Origin: Natrialba taiwanensis DSM 12281
GTDB taxonomy: Archaea; Halobacteriota; Halobacteria; Halobacteriales; Natrialbaceae
Direction of reading: 5' to 3'
Assembly: GCF_000337595.1 (NCBI RefSeq)
Contig: NZ_AOIL01000054.1
Span: forward strand, 21,268 to 68,481
DNA: 47,214 nt
The notes under the pieces were generated by a model, which made no database searches, had not been told where the DNA came from, and was given only the letters and a program-made list of their open reading frames with translations. Numbering within the stretch: position 1 is the first letter of the stretch; each line of letters begins with the position of its first letter. A program made the translations under genes and the position numbers. This document shows positions 42,474 through 47,214 of the stretch, piece after piece.

Positions 42474-44108
42474 ATGGTCCGCGAGTTCGAACTCCCCGAC
42501 GTCGGCGAGGGCGTCGCCGAAGGTGAACTCGTCTCGTGGCTCGTCGAGCCGGGGGAGACGGTCAGCGAGGACCAGCCGGTCGCGGAGGTCGAGACGGACA
42601 AGGCGCTCGTCGAGGTCCCTGCCCCGGTCAACGGGACGGTCCGCGAGTTGCACTTCGAAGAGGGCGACGTGATTCCGGTCGGAGACGTGTTCGTCACGTT
42701 CGACGTGGACGGCGAGGACGGAGCGACCGATGCCACAGCGGAGGAAGCGGCTGAAACGCCCGACAGTGCGGCGGAAACCGACAGCGACAGCGGCACCGAA
42801 CCCGCGGGCGATCCCGGCGCGATCGGTGCCGGTGAAGACACCGAGTCGGCAGAGACGCTCGACGATCGGATTTTCGCGCCCCCGCGAGTGCGACGTATGG
42901 CCCGCGACGAGGGAATCGACCTCTCGCAGGTCCAAGGCAGCGGTCCGGGCGGACGGATCACTGCTGCCGACGTGCAGGCCGCTGCGGGTACTGCACCGAG
43001 TGAGACGGCACAAGCGGATGTGGGTGCCGACGAGGGCACTGCTGCGGAGACGACGGCCGACGCGACCGAGGGAGCGCCGGCAGCAGACTCGAGTTCTGGA
43101 ACGGAGACGGCAGCCGGATCGAGTGGCCAGACCGCCACCGCGACACAAACGCAGCCCCCGGCGCAGGTCGACGCTGCGGACCGCGACCGCACGCTCGCCG
43201 CTCCCGCGACCCGTCGGATCGCCCGGGAAGAAGGCGTTGACCTTGACGCCGTCCCCGCCACCGAGGAGCGAGACGGCGAGGCGTTCGTCACGCCCGAAGC
43301 GGTTCAGGAATACGCCGACGCTCAGCGCCAGGCTCAGGAAGCCGACGCGTCGGCGCTCGAAGCCGGCGAGACGGCAGGCGAGTTCGCCGAGGGCCAACGT
43401 GAACGCCGTGAACCGTTCCGCGGCGTCCGCAAGACCATCGCCGATGCGATGGTCGAATCGAAGTTCTCGGCCCCCCACGTCACCCACCACGACGAGGTCG
43501 ACGTCACCGAACTCGTCGAGGCCCGCGAACGGCTCAAACCCCGCGCCGAGGACCGCGGTATCCGGCTGACCTACATGCCGTTCATCATGAAAGCCGTCGT
43601 CGCGGCGCTCAAGCAACACCCCGAGATGAACGCGGTCATCGACGAGGCAAACGAGGAGATCGTCCACCGCAACTACTACAACATCGGCGTTGCGACGGCG
43701 ACCGACGTCGGGCTGATGGTACCGGTCGTCGACGACGCCGACGGGAAGGGACTGCTCCAACTGTCCTCCGAAATGAACGAACTCATAGCGCGCGCTCGCG
43801 ACCGCTCGATCAGCCCGGACGAACTCCGCGGGTCGACGTTCACGATCACGAATATCGGCGGTATCGGCGGCGAGTACGCGACCCCGATTCTGAACTACCC
43901 CGAATCGGGCATCCTCGCCATCGGCGAGATCAAGCGCAAGCCCCGCGTCGTCACCGACGAGCACGGCGACGAGTCGATCGAGCCGCGGTCCGTGCTAACC
44001 CTCTCGGTGTCGTTCGACCACCGACTGATCGACGGTGCCGACGGCGCACGGTTTACGAACACGGTGATGGAATACCTCGAGAATCCGGACTTGCTCCTGC
44101 TCGAGTGA
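42474..44108 (+). CDS. pdhC: 2-oxoacid dehydrogenase E2 (dihydrolipoyl acyltransferase) with two subunit-binding domains
   Basis: This 544-aa core subunit has one lipoyl domain (residues 1-80, lipoyl Lys43 in ETDKALVEV) and then a long Ala/Glu/Thr-rich linker. A peripheral-subunit-binding domain (132-168, FAPPRVRRMARDEGIDL) is followed by a second linker and a second binding domain (about 241-280, APATRRIAREEGVDL). The C-terminal acyltransferase domain has the active-site FDHRLIDG (His near 517). Two subunit-binding domains in one E2 are unusual; most have one. The lipoyl group would be supplied by LipA encoded upstream. Confidence 0.93.
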   Translation: MVREFELPDVGEGVAEGELVSWLVEPGETVSEDQPVAEVETDKALVEVPAPVNGTVRELHFEEGDVIPVGDVFVTFDVDGEDGATDATAEEAAETPDSAAETDSDSGTEPAGDPGAIGAGEDTESAETLDDRIFAPPRVRRMARDEGIDLSQVQGSGPGGRITAADVQAAAGTAPSETAQADVGADEGTAAETTADATEGAPAADSSSGTETAAGSSGQTATATQTQPPAQVDAADRDRTLAAPATRRIAREEGVDLDAVPATEERDGEAFVTPEAVQEYADAQRQAQEADASALEAGETAGEFAEGQRERREPFRGVRKTIADAMVESKFSAPHVTHHDEVDVTELVEARERLKPRAEDRGIRLTYMPFIMKAVVAALKQHPEMNAVIDEANEEIVHRNYYNIGVATATDVGLMVPVVDDADGKGLLQLSSEMNELIARARDRSISPDELRGSTFTITNIGGIGGEYATPILNYPESGILAIGEIKRKPRVVTDEHGDESIEPRSVLTLSVSFDHRLIDGADGARFTNTVMEYLENPDLLLLE

Positions 44109-44146
44109 CCACCACCCCTAAACGTTAGACACTACCCACCCTACCT

Positions 44147-44221
44147 ATGCACATGCGCACGCACACGGTACGATCGACTCCCGAGAACTCGAGTGCAACT
44201 CCGAACGGAGGTACCAACTGA
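44147..44221 (+). CDS. Possible 24-codon leader ORF overlapping lpdA
   Basis: This 24-codon frame starts at ATG 44147 and ends in a TGA whose last base is the first base of the lpdA ATG (TGATG). A weak TATA-like element (CTAAACG near 44118) lies about 29 nt before its ATG, so a leaderless transcript could begin here. The Shine-Dalgarno sequence of lpdA (GGAGGT, 44206-44211) is inside it. It may be a coupling leader peptide or chance. Confidence 0.3.
   Translation: MHMRTHTVRSTPENSSATPNGGTN
44206..44211 (+). promoter_or_regulatory. Shine-Dalgarno site of lpdA
   Basis: GGAGGT ends 9 nt before the ATG at 44221. It supports that start and internal translation initiation on the operon mRNA. Confidence 0.6.
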
Positions 44222-45732
44222 TGGTCGTCGGAGACGTTACCACCGGGACCGATGTCCTCGTCATCGGTGCCGGGCCCGCCGGCTACGTCGCCGCCATTCG
44301 AGCCGGCCAGCTCGACCTCGACGTCACGCTCGTCGAGAAAGACGCCTACGGCGGCACCTGCCTGAACTACGGCTGTATCCCATCGAAAGCCCTGATCACG
44401 GCCACCGACATCGCCCACGACGCCCGCAACGCCGAGCAGATGGGTATCCACGCCGATCCCGCGATCGATCTCTCGGGGATGGTCAGCTGGAAAGACGATG
44501 TCGTCGACCAGCTTACCGGCGGCGTCGAAAAGCTCTGTAAGGCAAACGGCGTCAACCTGATGGAAGGCACCGCTACCTTCACCGACGAAAACACCGTCCG
44601 CATCTCCCACGACGGCGACGGCCAGGGCTCGGAAACCCTCGAGTTCGAACACGCGATCGTCGCGACCGGGTCGAGCCCAATCGAGATCCCCAACTTCTCC
44701 TACGGCGACGAGCCAGTCTTGAACTCGCGCCAAGCCCTCTCGCTTGACTCCGTCCCCGACTCGCTTGTCGTCGTCGGTGCCGGCTACATCGGTATGGAAC
44801 TCGCGAGCGTCTTCGCCAAACTCGGCACGGACGTGACGGTCATCGAAATGCTCGACGAGATGCTCCCGGGCTACGATGACGACCTCAAACGCCCCGTCAA
44901 ACAACGTGCGGACGACCTCGGCATCGAGTTCGAGTTCGGCTACACGGCCGCAGAGTGGTCCGAACATGAGGACGGATCCGGCATTCGCGTCATCGCAGAT
45001 CCCGTCGACGGAACCGATGTTGCGGCAGACGGTGGCGCTGCAGCCGGCGAAACCGAAGTCGAGTCTGAGGACGAGGACGAAAACGAGGAGCCAGCATCGC
45101 TCGAACTCGACGCCGAGAAAGTCCTCGTCGCCGTCGGCCGTCGCCCCGTCTCGGATACGCTCGACCTCGACGCGGCCGGCGTCGACATTGACGACAACGG
45201 CTTCATCGAAACCGATTCGCGCGCACGCACGTCCGTCGACCACATCTACGCCGTCGGCGATGTTGCCGGCGAACCGATGCTCGCCCACAAGGGCAGCATG
45301 GAGGGCGAAGTCGCCGCCGAGGTCATCGCCGGCGAGCCGTCGGCGATCGATTACCAGGCGATGCCCGCCGTCGTCTTCACCGACCCCGAAATCGCCACCG
45401 TCGGCATGACCGAGACGGACGCGGAGGACGCCGGCTTCGACACCGTCGTCGGCACGTTCCCCTTCCGAGCCAGCGGCCGCGCGCTCACGACCGGTGAGAG
45501 CGACGGCTTCGTCAAAATCGTCGCCGAGGAAGGCGAGGGCTACGTCCTCGGTGCCAGCATCGTCGGCCCCGAAGCGTCCGAACTCGTCGCCGAACTCGGA
45601 CTCGCAATCGAACTCGGGGCTACCCTTGAGGATGTCGCCTCGACGGTGCACACACATCCGACACTCTCGGAATCAGTGATGGAAGCCGCTGAGAACGCGC
45701 TTGGACACGCAATTCACACACTAAACCGATAA
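44221..45732 (+). CDS. lpdA: Dihydrolipoyl dehydrogenase (E3)
   Basis: This 503-aa flavoprotein reoxidises the dihydrolipoyl group of E2 and passes electrons to NAD+. The FAD motif is VIGAGPAGYVAAIRAGQ, the redox disulfide is GGTCLNYGCIPSK (Cys near 44 and 49), the NAD motif is VVGAGYIGMELASVFAKLG, and the catalytic base is in HTHPTLSE near the end. A strongly acidic insertion of about 35 residues (near 260-296, with EDEDENEE) interrupts the NAD domain; it is likely a surface loop. It is the last gene of the operon, 112 bp after E2, with its own ribosome-binding site. Confidence 0.95.
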   Translation: MVVGDVTTGTDVLVIGAGPAGYVAAIRAGQLDLDVTLVEKDAYGGTCLNYGCIPSKALITATDIAHDARNAEQMGIHADPAIDLSGMVSWKDDVVDQLTGGVEKLCKANGVNLMEGTATFTDENTVRISHDGDGQGSETLEFEHAIVATGSSPIEIPNFSYGDEPVLNSRQALSLDSVPDSLVVVGAGYIGMELASVFAKLGTDVTVIEMLDEMLPGYDDDLKRPVKQRADDLGIEFEFGYTAAEWSEHEDGSGIRVIADPVDGTDVAADGGAAAGETEVESEDEDENEEPASLELDAEKVLVAVGRRPVSDTLDLDAAGVDIDDNGFIETDSRARTSVDHIYAVGDVAGEPMLAHKGSMEGEVAAEVIAGEPSAIDYQAMPAVVFTDPEIATVGMTETDAEDAGFDTVVGTFPFRASGRALTTGESDGFVKIVAEEGEGYVLGASIVGPEASELVAELGLAIELGATLEDVASTVHTHPTLSESVMEAAENALGHAIHTLNR

Positions 45733-45805
45733 GCACTCTTCTCGAAATCAGTTTCTGGCCGCTCCATTCTCCGGGGCCTGAACTCGGTCTCACTCTCGAT
45801 ATTCT

Positions 45806-46102
45806 TCACTGTACGTACAGTGAATACGCAATCACGAGAAAGCCTGCGAGTACGAGCAGACTCTCGAGCAAGACCCCCGTCATAAGATGGACGCTGAGGA
45901 CTTCATACAGCATCCCTGCCAGTACGAATCCGAGCGTTACGAGGCCGAATCCGAACGCCAGATACCCGAGTGCTCGCTGTCTCGTCCGCCGATACGCCTT
46001 GAACGCGAAGTACGTGATGATGCCTCCCACGATGAGGACGAGCGTTTTGACGACTGCGAGTGCAAGCGCGATCTCTGCTCCGCCAGTGTTGTATAGACTC
46101 AT
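45806..46102 (-). CDS. Small haloarchaeal membrane protein (DUF7521-like)
   Basis: This 98-aa protein has three hydrophobic helices (LALAVVKTLVLIVGGIITYFAF; GYLAFGFGLVTLGFVLAGML; MTGVLLESLLVLAGFLVIAY). A basic cytoplasmic loop (KAYRRTRQR) separates the first two. It resembles the small membrane proteins named DUF7521 in haloarchaea. Its ATG lies inside the last codons of the HTH gene (4-bp overlap, ATGA), so the two are made together. Such pairs may form a membrane-coupled regulator; the mechanism is not known. Confidence 0.75.
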   Translation of the reverse strand: MSLYNTGGAEIALALAVVKTLVLIVGGIITYFAFKAYRRTRQRALGYLAFGFGLVTLGFVLAGMLYEVLSVHLMTGVLLESLLVLAGFLVIAYSLYVQ

Positions 46103-46476
46103 GTCTCCTTTCGCACCTCCGACCAGAGTTCTGCAAGCCGTTCGTCTGCCGTCTGCGCTGGACGGTCGATCTGCACCGATAGCGACCGGTCCTCGTCTAA
46201 CCCTAATGTGATCTCATCGAACGCGACGGCATACTTGCTTGCGTGGTGGCCGTCACGGCGAATCTCCGTCGTCTCTTCGAGCAACGTTGACTCCGTTAGT
46301 AACTCGAGTTTTCGGTAGAGCGTCGATTGGGGAATCTCACACCGGGCAGTGAGTTCAGAAGCCGTCATCGGTTCCTCGAGATTTCGGATAATCTCACGGC
46401 AGTCAGGGTCGTCGAGTGCAGCGCAAATCTCCGCTGCAGACGGCATCGACTCCGAACCGATCGGGTCCCGGACCAT
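46099..46476 (-). CDS. Winged helix-turn-helix transcription regulator (ArsR-like)
   Basis: This 125-aa protein has a helix-turn-helix of the winged type (AEICAALDDPDCREIIRNL; MTASELTARCEIPQSTLYRKLELL as the recognition region), a wing, then a short C-terminal half of acidic and polar sequence. It has no metal-binding cysteine motif. It is the first gene of a two-gene operon with the small membrane protein. A TATA box about 29 nt upstream fits the ATG. An internal ATG at residue 11 is the alternative start. The target is unknown, possibly its own operon. Confidence 0.85.
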   Translation of the reverse strand: MVRDPIGSESMPSAAEICAALDDPDCREIIRNLEEPMTASELTARCEIPQSTLYRKLELLTESTLLEETTEIRRDGHHASKYAVAFDEITLGLDEDRSLSVQIDRPAQTADERLAELWSEVRKET

Positions 46477-46501
46477 TCATTCCCTTCTTGTAACGCGTGC
46501 C

Positions 46502-46509
46502 GTTTATTC
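46502..46509 (-). promoter_or_regulatory. TATA box of the HTH/membrane protein operon
   Basis: GAATAAAC on the minus strand is centred about 29 nt before the ATG at 46476. Confidence 0.5.
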
Positions 46510-47137
46510 GCATCGATGTGTTTCCCCCGCTTATCGTCTCATTCCTCGATTTCAGCGGTTTTCTCGACCGTTGTCGCCGATCATCCCGAGCGGCGCTCGG
46601 CAAACATTGAATCGTTCCCAACTGCCAGACCAACTCCGTCTCCACTACCGATCGAGTTCGTACGAATCTGTAACCGTCCCCTTTTCAGCCACCCTTTCAC
46701 TCCCGCCAGAACACACCGGAACCACGTCACACCGATCACAACCACCAACTGCAAACCTTCTTACACCCCCGCCTCCGAACACACCCCACGCGGGTATCAT
46801 CCGGTCCGACCGATCTACGAGGGCGGGATGACCGACCGACCTCCGCCCGCGTAACACGTTCATATTCAACTCTCCCTGACTTGAACTCGAGACGAGACGT
46901 TTCTCTACCGAGGCAGCCATAGCTCTCAAAATAGCCAGCTGTGGCTTCAACTCGCTTCTACAGTTCTACAGTTGTGCTTCAGCGACTGGTAATAAAACCC
47001 CCAGTGCCGGTCTGATACCTTCTACTCTTCTTTTGGCCCACTCAAACGGGGAAAAACCATCTGATAATCAGTCATCGTGACTCTCTACCTTGGGAGGAGG
47101 ATCAACACGGCCCAGGCTGCCTGCAAGACGACGGCCT
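46510..47137. other. Gene-poor region, nothing recognised
   Basis: This stretch of about 630 bp has several open frames on both strands (up to about 175 codons), but all are rich in Arg, Pro, Ser and His, unlike the acidic genes around them, and match no family. A tandem TTCTACAG repeat lies at 46956-46971. The composition is less GC-rich towards the right. Confidence 0.5.
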
Positions 47138-47145
47138 TATATATG
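47138..47145 (+). promoter_or_regulatory. Strong TATA box near the right edge
   Basis: TTATATAT is one of the best TATA matches in the window and predicts transcription starting near 47166. Confidence 0.55.
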
Positions 47146-47164
47146 TACCCTCGCCTCGTCATTA

Positions 47165-47214
47165 ATGCGAACGACGTGGCCCACGCCGCCACGTCCCCTC
47201 TGGCCGTTTCCCGG
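47165..47214 (+). CDS. Possible start of a gene cut by the window edge
   Basis: The ATG at 47165 is 24 nt after a strong TATA box, as in leaderless haloarchaeal genes. The open frame (MRTTWPTPPRPLWPFP) runs off the window after 16 codons. It is rich in Pro and Trp, and no family can be named. Alternatively the TATA box drives an RNA gene whose body lies to the right. Confidence 0.35.
   Translation, partial: MRTTWPTPPRPLWPFP

Noticed and set aside
41627-43964. Long minus-strand frames (554 and 531 codons) opposite pdhB/pdhC
   Set aside because: They mirror the codon bias of the real genes on the plus strand, are Arg/Ser/Val-rich and match nothing.
46327-46950. Open frames of 101-175 codons in the right-hand gene-poor region
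   Set aside because: They are rich in Arg, Pro, Ser and His rather than acidic residues, overlap one another on both strands and match no family.

Overview
The window is chromosomal DNA from a halophilic archaeon (Halobacteria), probably of the Natrialba/Natrinema/Haloterrigena group. The evidence is a high-GC, strongly acidic proteome, archaeal TATA boxes centred about 26-30 nt upstream of many start codons (leaderless transcription), a Tat-exported peptidase, a CetZ-like tubulin, MC1 chromatin protein, archaeal PheRS/EndA, and several small haloarchaeal families. The genus is an inference. No rRNA, tRNA, CRISPR array, insertion sequence or prophage was recognised.

Layout. 1-5.7 kb: a probable gene end, an uncharacterised acidic protein, a membrane-bound HdrD-like Fe-S oxidoreductase, a PAS histidine kinase and a YbjQ-family protein. 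5.7-13.5 kb: two leucyl-tRNA synthetases side by side (one with a bacterial-type core, one archaeal-type), Hsp20, a BCP peroxiredoxin and prephenate dehydratase. 13.8-18 kb: a seven-helix opsin homologue without the retinal lysine, converging on a NarK-type transporter, then BluB, MC1 and a small AbrB-like protein. 18-28 kb: a Tat-secreted M14 carboxypeptidase, the pheS-pheT operon, an unrecognised low-complexity protein and trpS. 28-34.8 kb: a truncated MoxR ATPase, a CetZ-like GTPase, the tRNA-splicing endonuclease EndA, a NucS-like DNA-binding/zinc-ribbon protein, a possible MazG-like remnant, a DJ-1/PfpI protein, a HAD phosphatase and a poly-gamma-glutamate hydrolase-like protein. 34.9-38.7 kb: a Ski2-like helicase, two membrane proteins and a relic of a dicarboxylate symporter. 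39-45.7 kb: lipA and then the 2-oxoacid dehydrogenase operon (E1alpha, E1beta, E2, E3). 45.8-47.2 kb: an HTH regulator/membrane protein pair, a gene-poor stretch, and a probable gene start at the right edge.

How the genes fit together: the window is dominated by translation and RNA housekeeping (LeuRS x2, PheRS, TrpRS, EndA). A lipoate-dependent block makes lipoyl groups with LipA and uses them on E2 of the 2-oxoacid dehydrogenase, whose E3 reoxidises them. The most unusual items are the lysine-less opsin, the LeuRS whose C-terminus resembles that of its archaeal neighbour, the NucS-like/zinc-ribbon fusion, the MoxR without a lid domain, and two small gene relics in intergenic DNA.
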